This document shows, piece after piece, positions 23,714-36,109 of a stretch of 64,000 bases of DNA (the first letter of the stretch is position 1; every line of letters starts with the position of its first letter). The notes below the pieces were generated by a model. The model saw nothing but the letters and a program-made list of their open reading frames with translations, had not been told where the DNA came from and did not search any database. The translations under genes and the position numbers were made by a program. The stretch spans positions 275,881,413-275,945,412 of the forward strand of contig NC_073692.1 in the NCBI RefSeq assembly GCF_029784155.1, written 5' to 3'. Source of the DNA: Uranotaenia lowii (Eukaryota > Arthropoda > Insecta > Diptera > Culicidae).

Positions 23714-23964
23714 TAGTTTATTTGCGTTAAGCTGACAATAATGTTAGAAATGTTCAATATTGGTTCTGAATTACGCCTCCAACTAATTATATATTTATTT
23801 AGTCTTTGCAGACATTTAGAGATGTTTACACATTACAAAAAGATACTATCTTATTCTACTTTTAAACACAGCCTTAGAAATATTAAAATCAAAGTTACTA
23901 ACCATTTCATTGAAAAGAGCACAACATGTATCCAAAGGGTTTTTTTTGTCCGTATCGGGTTCGT

Positions 23965-25625
23965 CTAGTAGTAAGTCTGAGGAACTCCTGCGACCGAGTC
24001 AGGAGCGTTAAACGGAAGTAACGACAACAATTCTGGGCAGTCCATATTATTCTGTAGAATATCAAAGACAAAGAGCCGTTGTAGAAGAATGCGCCTTGAT
24101 GCCAGCGTCGGTATACTCAGCAACAAACAGCGCTGTTCGTAAGGCGGGAGGTTCAAGGCGTCGTTCCATGGTATCTGGCGCAGAGCGTATCTGAGGAAGC
24201 ATCGTTGTACTCTTTCGATCCGGTTTGCCTGTACAACCTGGTATGGAGCCCAGATTTGTACTCCGTATTCGACAATGCTGCGTACAAGCACAATAAAGTG
24301 CTTTTAGGCTGTAGTAGTCGTTGAAGAATTGCGGTTTCGTCGTATGAAGCCAAGAACCGCAAAGCCCTTAGCTGTTAGATATGCTGCGAGAAAGTGAGCT
24401 TGGTGTCCAAAATTATGCCAAGGTCCTTGACGATAGAATTGCGGCTTAAAGTAGTCGATGACATTTTGTACTCGAAGTTCAAAGGTTGACGTTTACGAGT
24501 GAAAGATATGACACTACATTTGGAAATATTAGGAGCCATACCATTCTGATGACACCACGTTAGAATTAAATCGATGTCTTTTTGGAGAGCACAGCAGTCA
24601 ACTAGTGAAGCTATGGTACGAAAAATCTTTAGATCGTCGGAGTACAGCAACTTATCCGATTCAATGACAGCGCATAGATCGTTGATAAAAAGAATGAAAA
24701 TCAAAGGTCCCAGATGACTTCCTTGTGGAACTTCAGAAGTGATTCGAAAAGGCGTCGAGTTCACGTTGTTTAGTCGTACGTTAGCTGTCCGGTCTACGAG
24801 ATAAGAGTTGATCCATTTGCAAAGCCAATCAGGTAGTCCTATCCGACGCATTTTTCCGATGACAAATTTGTGCGGTACTCTATCAAAAGCCTTGCTCAAG
24901 TCTACATAAACTGCATCGACTTGTTGACGTTTATCTAGCCTAGTAACCAACTTCGAAACGTACGTCACAAGATTGGTGGTCGTAGATCTACGTTTCATGA
25001 ATCCATGTTGATCTTCAGAAATACAATGGTGCACCGATTGATAAAGTACGTCATAAACGAGGCTCTCGAATACCTTAGGCAAACAGCATAGAATCGAAAT
25101 CCCTCGGTAGTTATCCACTCGATGCGCGTCGCCGGATTTGAGGATTGGAGTGATCGATGCGATTTTCCATGCGGTGGGAAAAGTACCTTCCGTTAACGAT
25201 TGGTTAAAGATGATCGATATTGGTACGGATAACGGATCGGCGCATTTCTTAACCAGAATTGGAGGAATGCTATCTGGTCCAGGTCCTTTTGTTTCATCTA
25301 ACGTAGACAGCTTCCGGAAGACGTCGTTCGAGGAGAAATTCAGCAGAGGAAGGTTGAAGTCACGATTCGGCAAGCTACTTAGGTATGATTCGCATAAAGG
25401 TGATGTGTTAGTGCTAAGAATACTCTGAAAGAATGTCGAGAATTGCATTGCAACAGCATTTGGCGTTTCGGCAGTTTCATCGTCGTATGTGGTCACTTGA
25501 GGTATACTCTAAGTACCCTTTCTTTGTCGAACGTATGACCAAAAAGATAAGGGGTCGGTGCGAGCGTTATCCTGAATGCGATTGATGTAGTCACAGAGTC
25601 ATTCGGACCTTTGTTGATTTGTTGA
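23965..25625 (-). pseudogene. Jockey/CR1-like LINE reverse transcriptase relic
   Basis: From about 25600 downward: the linker DPLSFWSYVRQRKGT, then an RT with VDNYRGISILCCLPKVFESL, DQHGFMKRRSTTTNL, YVDLSKAFDRVPH and PQGSHLGPLIFILFINDL. The catalytic box reads YSDD (LLYSDDLKIF) instead of the usual YADD. The C-terminal region continues in two other frames (about 24153-24362, then 23965-24291 with VRSIVEYGVQIWAPYQ). There is a stop near 25510 and at least two frame changes, and no endonuclease. It lies inside the TA-flanked element at 22228-26640. Confidence 0.88.
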
Positions 25626-26642
25626 TATTCACACAAAGTTTCCGTGACGTCAGGTCTAAAAATGGAACATCAAAGTCGAAAGTCTTCTATTTTTGGACCC
25701 GTTCCAAATTTTGCTGGTTTTCCATAGATTTTCTTCTATTTTAGAAAAAAATAAGTAGTATGGTTCTTAATCTTAACAATGAAAGTATTTTCCCTATAAA
25801 CTTTTGCTTGAATAGTAAATCCACTCTTATTTCCTTACTAGTATCCACTCTTACTTCTGAAAACGCGCCCCACTAATTAAGCTGTCTGATTTACTATTGA
25901 TGAGGAGGTTTATTTTCAAAAACGTTAAAATTTTATCAGAAAAACTTTTTATGGCAAAAAGTGGTATGGTAGGATTGAGGGAGGATGAGAGTTCACTGTG
26001 TGCATAGAGGTTTCTTTATCCGTCTTTATCGTTACTGTTTTTAAGAAAATCATTATGAAATGCGAACCAAGGAAGTTAATAACGAGAATTGACCAACCTA
26101 CAAATTAAAAGAAATAAACAGAAAACAGAAGGCAGTCTGTACTTTCCGGTACCAGAATGTAAGTGGACTGTGAAACAAACAAATCATGCATACGGGTGTT
26201 TCTGGAATGATTGAAAAATTAGCTAAACATTGAGAAATCATTGACTATTTTTATGGACATTTTTATGTGCCATTGTCTATATATGTACAGGTTTGTGAGA
26301 AAATTTTACCGCGCGCAAATTATTTGCACGGGAGTCTAAATAGATGCAATCAGCGCAGTTTGTTGAAGACGGCAACGGTGCGTATGAAAGTTGATTTCTT
26401 CGTAGAAATAATTTGAAGTAACTGAACTCTGATAAAGGTCTTTTTTCATATACATACTCCCTTTTCAACTTTTTTCTCATGCTAGTTTACATAAAGAATG
26501 TGATGGTATTAGTGAGCGCGAGATTTTTATCTGTCAAATCAGATTCTCTCAAAAGTCTTAAAATTCAAGCAATTGACAATACTATTTTCCGAAATTTAGG
26601 ACTGAAGTAGGCTCTAGGTCCAAAGTAGGACCACTCACTTTA

Positions 26643-27335
26643 CACCAAAAATGATGTTCCCTTACTTTAGAAATTGCCTAAATGCTTACCGTTTTTATCA
26701 TAATATTTTGTAAGGTTTTCAAACAAATTTATCAAATTTTTAAGGACTATTTTGAATTTATTTCAAATAAATTTTGTATTTCAATTCTGTATTTTGTTTT
26801 AAAAACTCAATCTTCTTGGATGCCTATAAATCTTAATTAAAATATAAGAGAATCATTGTTCATCTGCCTTAGCTTTCAAAAGTGAATTGAAGTTTTAAAG
26901 TTATTTTTGTGAACATAAAAAATGAACTATTCCAACCATTAGTTTTGGTAACTGGAAGATTCGGAATATGATTTTATCTCTGATTTTGATCACTGGTACC
27001 CTTGAAACAGAATAAAAAAAATCATTTTAATAAATAACATTCATCATCATTTTTTTTTAAGTTTTGAAGTTTTTAATTCTGGTTTTATTCAAATTTTAAT
27101 TAGTATTCATATTTTGGTGTTACGGAAAAATTGATTGCAATTTTTTCTAGCCGAATTTTAATTTTAAAACCCTTTTTACGAACGGGTCCTTCAAACAGGC
27201 CTGATGGACAATAGATTGAAGACAATGTTTTTAATATTTCACTTCATCCTTTTCATCAATGGTTTTTATTCTTCGCTGAAAACCAAAGAGTTTTACTTTA
27301 ATCGCATTCATCATTGAAGACCTTTTGATTTTCTG
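26643..27335. other. AT-rich intergenic DNA, no gene seen
   Basis: No ORF of note, no terminal repeats and no RNA gene found. Confidence 0.5.
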
Positions 27336-27339
27336 TAAC

Positions 27340-28115
27340 CGTGAACAGTGGACTGAGTCGATTTGGGGTTATTTTTTAATTTCTCTAACCCTGTGGTCTT
27401 AAAAGCTTCGTTTTGCTTCAAAAGTGATCCATAATTTTTTGCAGAATTTTTTTACAGCGTTTACATGAGTAAATTTGGACTTCTATGTTTGTATGGAAAA
27501 ATTTAATATTTTTTACTGAAAAACTAACATAATTTTTGTTTCTTCTGTGGAACCAAGCCTGCTGGTGGTTTTTGTGCCAATTTATAAACTCTCTTAAAGA
27601 AATTTACCGCTGAATAACTTTGTTCAAAATCGTAACTTTGTATCTCATTAGGTAAAAAAGTAATTAGATGTTTAACAGGGGTATCTCTTTTGGTATAGAA
27701 AACCCTTAAATTCAATTCATACCTCGCTAGGCCCCAGCAGTGATGTCAACTGAATTTAATGTTTTTCAACGCCAAAAAACATACCTCTGTTAAACAGCTA
27801 ATTTTTTTGCCTCATTAAATACGTAGTAACGATTTTCAACAAAGTTGTACAGCGGAAATTTCCTTGAGAGAATTTATAATAAGGCACAAAAACCATAAGC
27901 TAGGTTCCACAGAAGAAACAAAAATGATGTTGATTTTTCAGTACAAAATATTCAATTTTCCCATTCATAAAAGTCCAAATCTACTCATGTAAACGCTACT
28001 TGAAAATTCTTCAAAAAATCATGGATGACTTTTAGACCAAAACGAAGATTTTAAGACCCCATGGTTTAAAAAATTCTAAAATGACTCCAAATTGACTCAG
28101 TCTAATTAACAGTGT
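27340..28115. repeat. Foldback repeat, about 780 bp
   Basis: Two arms of about 370 bases mirror each other around about 27725. Left-arm words such as GACTGAGTCGATTTGG, TTTCTTCTGTGGAACC and GTTTAACAGGGGTA have inverse partners CCAAATTGACTCAGTC, GGTTCCACAGAAGAAA and TACCTCTGTTAAAC. No clear target duplication and no conserved ORF. Probably a palindromic MITE. Confidence 0.7.
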
Positions 28116-29490
28116 CTAAAAATTTTCTTATAAAATACTTTTAAAAAATATCATCATCATCCAAGAATTTTTTCGTGAAAATTTAAAACAATCACCTGAC
28201 ACCAGACATTATGAAAATTAATTACTGAATAACCTTAAAAAATAAACTAATTAAACAAAAACTAAATTAAAATTAAATTAAAAATTAAATAAACTGATGA
28301 CTGAAGTTATGAATTTTCCTTTTCACAAAAATGCCGGGTGAAAATCAAAAACAGCTCCTTTCTTTGCTAAACTAGTTTAAAAATAGGTATAATTTGAATT
28401 TTGCTTTCCTTCAATCACATGAAAACTGTTAATCTATGTTCAGAAAAAAAATAAACTGAAAATTATGTTTCGAAAAAGAGCTGAAAACTGAAAGACTCAC
28501 ATTAGTATAATCTGTTCAACTTTATTTTATTTTTTTTTTTACATTTTGTCTTTGGAAGAAGCCCTCAACTCAAATCCTAGGAACTAAATAAGACATTTTG
28601 AAGCTTTGAAAATGTCGCATTTTATCAGCAGGATGGAGAAAAACATATCACGCTTCGATAGTTGTCTGACTTTTGCATCGTGTTCTTGGAGGCCACCTTC
28701 CAACATACGACATACATACTAGTTTTATGTCGCCAGAAACGTGGTAGTTCAGCAGCAGGAACAGCTAATAAGCAGCCGGTAGCAGCACCGAAAGCAGAAG
28801 CAGCAAGTAGTTGGTCCTTTGAACCCATGCCGCTTTACAGCATTCGTCCTAGAGAGCAGAGCCCTCGGAGAAGGTACGAGGAAGCACACCAGCCACGTTT
28901 GCCGAAGGATCTTGGGTGCAGCTATAAATTGTTGAGATTCCAGCAAAATGTCAACAAGAAATCCGTTTTGTTTCTTTGATTTTTGTTCGTCGCCCCCCTA
29001 TACACGCTACCGGCTTTTTATGCCTCTCGCAATAGCACATGAACCTGCGGCTGCTGCACTTTGCTCCTTATCTGGTCGGGTCTCTGACAGGACAGGATCG
29101 TAATTTAATTTACTTTTATTGTCTCTGCGTGGCTGTTTATGAGATCAATGTACCTGTTTCTTTATTTTGGTTTCTCGAGAAAGTCCAACAAAATCTTGGT
29201 AACATAGTCAAACAGCCGGCCTTCCCGAGAATTTGGTGTTTGTTTACTGTGGGTCAGAGGTCATAAAATGATATCCTTCGGTGAGCGAGCCTTTTCAGCA
29301 GGTGTCCAAATATTTTAGTTGATAAAACTTACAGCAGCCAATACCCATAAAAAGAGCCGCATAGGCGGTTTTGTTATTGTCTGGTATTCGGAATCAATCG
29401 ATATCTCTTCATTTAATCTTTCAAGAAATTGATTGAGCTTGAAATGAGTCGCTGCAGCAGTCTACAAACATAAGCTGTACGAGAACACTG
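28116..29490. other. No confirmed gene; GC-richer segment at 28620-29280
   Basis: 28116-28600 is AT-rich. From 28620 the composition is nearer to that of coding or regulatory DNA. An open frame at 28662-28979 (plus) has an Ala/Lys/Gln-rich middle and an Arg/Pro-rich part, but no domain I can name. It might be a 5' UTR, an exon or an old repeat. Confidence 0.3.
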
Positions 29491-29565
29491 GTCCATATGA
29501 AAAAAAAAACCTGGAAAGAAAACAAGAGAAAAGCAAAACGCGGAAGAATAAATCGGAAAGAGAAA

Positions 29566-30195
29566 AGAGGAGAAAGGAGAAAAAAAAGAGGAAAGAGGAA
29601 AGAGGAAAGAGGAAAGAGGAAAGAGGAAAGAGGAAAGAGGAAAGAGGAAAGAGGAAAGAGGAAAGAGGAAAGAGGAAAGAGGAAAGGGGAAAGAGGAAAG
29701 AGGAAAGAGGAAAGAGGAAAGAGGAAAGAGGAAAGAGGAAAGAGGAAAGAGGAAAGAGGAAAGAGGAAAGAGGAAAGAGGAAAGAGGAAAGAGGAAAGAG
29801 GAAAGAGGGAAGAGGAAAGAGGAAAGAGGAAAGAGGAAAGAGGAAAGAGGAAAGAGGAAAGAGGAAAGAGGAAAGAGGAAAGAGGAAAGAGGAAAGAGGA
29901 AAGAGGAAAAAGGAAAGAGGAAAGAGGAAAGAGGAAAGAGGAAAGAGGAAAGAGGAAAGAGGAAAGAGGAAAGAGGAAAGAGGAAAAAGGAAAGAGGAAA
30001 GAGGAAAGAGGAAAGAGGAAAGAGGAAAGAGGAAAGAGGAAAGAGGAAAGAGGAAAAAGGAAAGAGGAAAGAGGAAAGAGGAAAGAGGAAAGAGGAAAGA
30101 GGAAAGAGGAAAGAGGATAGAGGAAACAGGAAACAGGAAACAGGAAAGAGGAAAGAGGAAAGAGGAAAAAGGAAAGATGAAATGAGAATGTGGAA
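29566..30195. repeat. (GGAAAGA)n purine-only array, first block
   Basis: Roughly 80 copies of the 7-mer GGAAAGA with occasional GGGAAGA and GGAAAAA variants, then a short GGAAACA run. One strand is almost pure purine. The long open frame rich in Arg-Lys-Glu-Glu across it is a by-product of the repeat. Confidence 0.93.
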
Positions 30196-30920
30196 AGAGA
30201 AAAGAGGAAAAAAGCTTTGGTTAACTCAACTTCAGAAGTAATGGTCTATAAAGATAAAAAGTTCATATCAATATTAAAGTCTCCCTTGATCTATAGATTG
30301 ATAATGAAAAATCTTTGGCATAAAACTATAAATTATTTGCTCTTACAAACAAATTTATCAGTCAGGAAAGAGGAAAGAGGAAAGAGGAAAGAGGAAAGAG
30401 GAAAGAGGAAAGAGGAAAGAGGAAAAAGGAAAGAGTAAAGAGGAAAGAGGAAAGAGGAAAGAGGAAAGAGGAAAGAGGAAAGAGGAAAGAGGAAAGAGGA
30501 AAGAGGAAAAAGGAAAGAGGAAAGAGGAAAGAGGAAAGAGGAAAGAGGAAAGAGGAAAGAGGAAAGAGGAAAGAGGAAAGAGGGAAGAGGAAAGAGGAAA
30601 GAGGAAAGAGGAAAGAGGAAAGAGGAAAGAGGAAAGAGGAAAGAGGAAAGAGGAAAGAGGAAAGAGGATAGAGGAAACAGGAAACAGGAAACAGGAAAGA
30701 GGAAAGAGGAAAGAGGAAAAAGGAAAGATGAAATGAGAATGTGGAAAGAGAAAAGAGGAAAAAAGCTTTGGTTAACTCAACTTCAGAAGTAATGGTCTAT
30801 AAAGATAAAAAGTTCATATCAATATTAAAGTCTCCCTTGATCTATAGATTGATAATGAAAAATCTTTGGCATAAAACTATAAATTATTTGCTCTTACAAA
30901 CAAATTTATCAGTCAGGAAA
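30113..30920. repeat. 551-bp offset duplication including array and spacer
   Basis: The segment 30113-30369 (GAGGATAGAGG, GGAAACA run, then an about 190-bp unique spacer ending CAGTCAGGAAA) recurs at 30664-30920 and looks identical by eye, 551 bases further on. The second GGAAAGA block (30364-30745) lies between and around them. Unequal exchange within the array would produce this arrangement. Confidence 0.85.
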
Positions 30921-33045
30921 AACGTTGTAAAAATATTTTGATTTAAATATTTGATGAAATATTTCAATAATTTTGCAAATGCTTAATTGAATCTCGATGC
31001 CCTATTTATCAGCAGAGAGAAAAATCTTTTCAATTAAACGACCGTAAAGTGCTAAAAACGTTGGCTTTTCGAAGCGTCTTTTTCCGCAACAAGTTTCCCA
31101 TGCATCAACTAGTTACGGCGAGTTATGAAGATGAATCGTTTAAGATATGCGGCAAAAATCACAAGAGAAGAGACTCATCTTGGCAGACGCTTATGAAAAA
31201 TCAACTAAATCTGGAACTTATCCGATGCACCAGCAGCGTTTCGAAGAAATATGAAGGCTGATAAAATAAAATGTGCACCTTAAGGAGCCCGAACTGGTTC
31301 TGAATATGTAATCATGTCTGACAAAAGGCTAAAAAATTATGACTGGGTTGCTTCAATCTCCGTTTTCTAGCTGTCAGTTGCATTCTAGACTTTCAATAGT
31401 AATAATTGCAACTCCCGATGATGACAACTGTCATCCAAAACGTTCCAACAAAGCTTGTGGAAGCATACATTTCTCACAAAGGGATACCATAAATGTCGTG
31501 CTTTATTCATTTTTGTTATCTCGTCAAGTTTTCTCATCATATTTTCTCTTCTTCCCCCTTCTTTCATATTGTTGGGCGTTTTTTACACCAATTTCAAGAG
31601 ATTGTTCTCATTTCTGACACGTTTATGTCGCTTCTGTCCCTTTTCTTGTCCACGGGATCTGATCTGAAAGAGTGCGATGGTTTGAAAGCCTTCGTCCTCG
31701 TGTTCTCTGCGATATTATCGGAGAAATCACGGAACGAGACGATCCAAGCTCTTGGCAAGGTAACCAGAAAACGAATGCAATAAGTTGTAATATTCTTTAA
31801 CACGTTCGTTTAATTTTTATTTCCCCGGTGGATTTGTTTAAACAGATTTACATGAAATTTTCAGCAAAACCGACTTTGATCAACCATTGAACAGCTATTA
31901 TGGATTAACTCTTATCACTCCAAAGTCAATCCCAGGAATCGATTCATTGTTTTAAAAGAACAAAATTTTCAAATCGATAATGAATAGATTTGCACCCCTA
32001 CACCCAAAATCATTTGCACGTAGTGGCTACGTGAAAAACTATTTAAGATTATCCAATTAATTTTCACGTTGATACTACGAAATCAATAAGTAAAGGCCTT
32101 CCTATAAGAATCCGTGTTTCATGGGCCTCACCTACAATTTACGTGAATTTTTAGTGATTTCAACGCACTGTGCTTATGAAAGCTACGGAGAATGTTTTAA
32201 GTATCGAAATGAAATGTATTGTAAATGTATTTTTGTTGTTGTTTAAAATGATGAAAATGAAACAAAATTTCATTATGAAAAAAAAAACATTATTTTCGCA
32301 ATAACTCACCCTTGCACTACACTTTCACGCAATAGAAACACTTCAATTCCCGCAATTCCACAGCGCAAGGCGAATTGTGAAATTCTGAAAAAATAAATGA
32401 AAATGTATTCAGTGATGAAAAATGTATGATTAAATTAAAATATGATTATACCTTGTCCATTGTTGCGTATGGTGTCCTGTGTTCCGTGTTCCGGAAAGTC
32501 GTACCAAAGTACGGTAACCGGTAACAGTTCCGGAAGGGCGCTTGCATCCAGGTGCATTCCTTGTTATCAGAAGATGGAAACAAAAATCAATTTTTAATAA
32601 TTCAGAATAATCTAAAAGCTAAAGACATCTACCAAATTCTTATTCTTTTCATATTCTTTTCGAATTTTAATTTCGGTTATTTTTGTGTTTTACACTGTAA
32701 CTCGGAAGATGAAAGTTTGAGAAACTCTACATTCAAGAAAAGTTTAGTTCAATTGTATTTTAAAGAAGTTTGTGGAAAACTAAGAGAGAAGACATTTGAC
32801 TAACGAGTTAAAAGTTATTTTTTTTTCTCACTCAAAGGAGAATGAATAAACAAACAACAATTACCTTTCGAAGACACCTTAATGATAAAATGTAAAACAT
32901 CAAATCAAATTGGAATGATTACGATTTTTGCATTTTTTACCTATATTGAATGTTAAAATTCAAAGTTCATGTAATCTGTGACGCATATTTAGTAACGAAA
33001 ATTTGATCAAAATCCTGTGAAATGCTAGATTCTTCTGTGATCGGC
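30921..33045. other. No supported gene
   Basis: Short open frames at 31049-31261 and 31493-31783 have fairly ordinary composition, and the second stops near a GT that could be a splice donor (AAGGTAACC near 31760). Nothing identifies a product. The remainder is AT-rich. Confidence 0.3.
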
Positions 33046-33165
33046 CAATGGGGCATCCATTAATTACGTCACGCTTTTAGGCGGTGGGAAGAGAAAGAGC
33101 TCAAGCGTTACGAATTGTGTCATAGGGGAAGGAGAGGGGAGGTGTTATGCTCAGCTTTACGTAAT
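33046..33165. repeat. Partial PIF/Harbinger-type MITE
   Basis: GGGGCATCCATTAATTACGT at the left and TTACGTAATGAT near 33160 resemble the termini of the MITE at 44224-45039 (GGCATCCATAAATTACGTAA). Only one good end remains, with a GA-rich middle, so it is a truncated or rearranged copy. Confidence 0.55.
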
Positions 33166-34464
33166 GATTTTTTTCATTCAAAGAATGAGATTCTTTGAAA
33201 AAAGATTTCTAATAAATGATAAAATTTCTCATTGACCACAAGTAATTTTGACTTTTGCCAAAACAGTAATAGTAGTTTTCTTCTTGTTTTTTATTCCCCA
33301 TTCTGAAAAATACCAATTTAGGCAAATTTTTGAATGTTTATTTAACAAAATGAATTTTAAAATATTCTTAAAGTAAAATCCAAACCTTTCTGCCGTCATT
33401 GCAAATAAAATAAAACCTTTTTTGTCTGTATTATGTAACTTCAGAAAAGCTTGTAATGATTAAATTTAAAATTTTACTTTTTTAGATTACTGTATTTTTT
33501 GATAATAGTTAAAATAAACATTATTATTTGATTCAAAGGAATATAAAAAATAAGGATCAGTTTTTGTGTTTCATGTAGGTTTTGGTTACATCATTTATCA
33601 AGCGTTGATTTTACCTAAATTTGATAATTTTTTTAAATTATAAACGCTGTATCAAAAAAACTTAAGTTTAAATTAAAAAAGGGGCTTAAATCATTTTCTC
33701 TGGAGTTATCAATTAAATTTCATAATTCTGCTTTAATAATAGTTTTTAAATTTCTTTCAATTGCTTTAAAAATTAGTTTGAAAGTTATTCTTAACGCGGT
33801 TTTTTTAGCCAGGCAAAATTAACTTTTGACGACAAAAATCAATCGGGTGGTTAAAAATCACTTTCAAAGGTTTGGAAACAAAATACACCAGCAAATTATT
33901 GAAGTTGTTTTCAAAGTTTAAAAAAATTCGTCAAAAACAACCCAAAACAATCTGCTTAAGATTTTCGCATTTTAAGGGTTTTATGGAGTTGAACGCACAT
34001 CCAAGCAATTTCCAAGCAAAATATTCACCGTTGTATCGACAAATTACTTGATCTTTAAAGGTGTTTAAAAACAAGTGCTAACCCTTCATTTCATGATTTT
34101 TTATTTTCCCTCAAAAATCATTTTGAACAGTTGGAAATGATGTGTACATCGAGTTAAAAAAATAAAATAAATTACGATTTTTCACTTTTTTCATACATTA
34201 ATTGTTGCAAATCTGTTACTTTACGAAACGAAGGGTTAAGATGCAAGTCAGAAATTTGATCTAAAATCACCTTAGACTTGAGACATTTTATTTAACAACA
34301 CTCTATGACATTCACAAATTCAAACTAATTTCTAATTCACATCTCTAATAGCGTGTTTTTTTATTTTATTTTGGGTTTGCTTCTGGATCAGTCCGAATAA
34401 AAAAAAACTCGTTATTCCATACGTAGGTGTGCGTGAGAACTAGCACAATGTTAACATGAAGCTG
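33166..34464. other. AT-rich intergenic DNA, no gene seen
   Basis: No recognisable ORF, terminal repeat or RNA gene. Confidence 0.5.
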
Positions 34465-34743
34465 TCATTTTGTTTTCCCTTCCGGATTTTCTTCACTCGG
34501 TTTTTTTACATCCGGATTGTCTTTTTTCGTGTCCGGATTGCACTGGAAACAATATTGCTTGGCTGAGAAGTTCAGAATCGCGGCAATAAAAATTTCAGCC
34601 ACAACCAGCTGTTTATTGTATTGACAACAACATTGAGAGTATTGGTGAACTTCTTCCAAAACTGACTTTATTCTCAGGGTAAAACCGCCCGTTTTTTGAG
34701 CGCAACTATTCAGTTTGCCTTTAGAACAATAAATCAGCACCAT
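34465..34743 (-). CDS. Hypothetical small Cys-containing protein, unconfirmed
   Basis: A 92-codon frame from the ATG at 34743 (the frame stays open upstream without another ATG). The product starts MVLIYCSKG, has a QCCCQY cysteine cluster, a hydrophobic run (LVVAEIFIAAILNF), then FQC and a charged tail in which NPD/NPE-x-KK-like units repeat (NPDTKKDNPDVKK, ENPEGK). I recognise no family. Composition and the ordered tail make it more gene-like than most frames here, but length and lack of homology leave chance possible. It ends 80 bases outside the Transib-like element. Confidence 0.25.
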   Translation of the reverse strand: MVLIYCSKGKLNSCAQKTGGFTLRIKSVLEEVHQYSQCCCQYNKQLVVAEIFIAAILNFSAKQYCFQCNPDTKKDNPDVKKPSEENPEGKTK

Positions 34744-36109
34744 GACAGCAGTTAGTGTGAAACTAGTTTGCAACTGTTTTGCCACTAGGTAAAAAAAAAA
34801 CTCAGTATAATTCAACCCAGGGCACAGTGGTTTAAAACTCGAAAAACGTGATCATGGGCTTTTTGACGTCTTAGATGTCATATAGCTTAATAACATGTTC
34901 TACAATGTTTCATTATTTTTAATTGCGCATATTTTGCCATTATTATTTTTCTGATCAATTCACCTAAAAGTGAGAAATTTTTTTAATTTTTTGAATTTGT
35001 CATCCAATCAAAATGATGTGTTCAAAAAACTTGTAGACAATACAATTTTAAAAAACTTTGTAAAAGACTTTGAAGCTCTATCTCTCAAAACAACAGATTT
35101 ATAAACATTTTTCTAAAAACTAACCTCAAAAAACGAAATTTTCGTTTAACTTTTTTCAAAGCGACTTTCGAGTCTTACTTTATGTGAGAGAGTTGTAACA
35201 ATTGTAAAAGTGCACAACTTCATTGAAGGTGTCAAGTTTCTATCTTGACGTTAAATGGTACTTTTTGTGTAATTACGTTTTAAAATTGCATATTTTCATT
35301 GATCCATATCTCTAAAAGTTGCAAACTTATGAAAACATAATTATATGCATTTGAAAGGCACATTCTTGAGCTTTGAAGAACATATAATTTCATTTGTATG
35401 TATCAGGTTTTACTACTAAAATCATTTATCTGAAAAATGGTAGTTTTGAAGTTTTTGTTAAGCCAGCCTGGCAAACTCTTGCTTTATAGCAAAAGGAAGG
35501 ATGAAATCTTCTTTTTTTTCTATTCCTACCGTTGACAAGGGAAGACGATAGTTCTTAATTGGTTAAGATTGAAGAGTTGGCCCTGTCTAGAAGCGTTAGT
35601 TCCATTAGGGGAGAATGAGGATACTTGATCCCTGGGGATACTTGACCCGAGCAGACTTTTATGGCAAAATTATAGCAAATTTTGCTATCACGCCCCGAGA
35701 GCCAAATTTGCTATCATTATGCTTGACATAAGGTGGTACACAGCAAAAATGAGAGCACAAATTTTCATACTTGGTTAGCAAAGTGATACCAATTTTTGCT
35801 AAAACTGAGGCCCGAACTACACCTCGTTTTCCGAGAGCTTGGAGAGCACAATAATGCCAATATAAGGCATCATTAGGAATTCTTTTACAGCAAAATTGAG
35901 CATCAATATAGTCTCAAAACGAAACGAAAAAAAGGTATAATTTAGGCCTCAAAACAAGCAAAAATTGGCAGTACGTGGCAAATCATGAATAAAAATTTTG
36001 CTTTTATTTTTGCATGCAATTTTCTTTTCAAGCAAAATAAGAGCCAATCTGAAACTTAAGGCGCGATAGCAAAATTTGCTTTGCATAAGTATGCTGGGTC
36101 TACTTAATT

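Larger units (their letters stand above)
22228..26640. mobile_element. TA-flanked element (family 3, copy 2) with nested insertions
   Basis: The right end is the inverse of AGTGAGTGGTCCTACTTTGG, followed by TA (26641-26642). The left end is worn, but from about 22228 it matches the inner part of the other end of the family (AAAAATCATGTTTTTCTCAT). It is interrupted by another copy of the same family in opposite orientation (22663-23713) and by a LINE relic (about 23960-25650). Beyond the inner copy, the sequence at 23716-23775 matches the inverse of 23180-23240, as expected if the outer element simply resumes. Non-autonomous, no transposase. Confidence 0.65.

Noticed and set aside
29497..30438. 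Arg-Lys-Glu-rich open frames in the GGAAAGA array
   Set aside because: Product of a polypurine tandem repeat; not a nuclear charged-repeat protein on present evidence.
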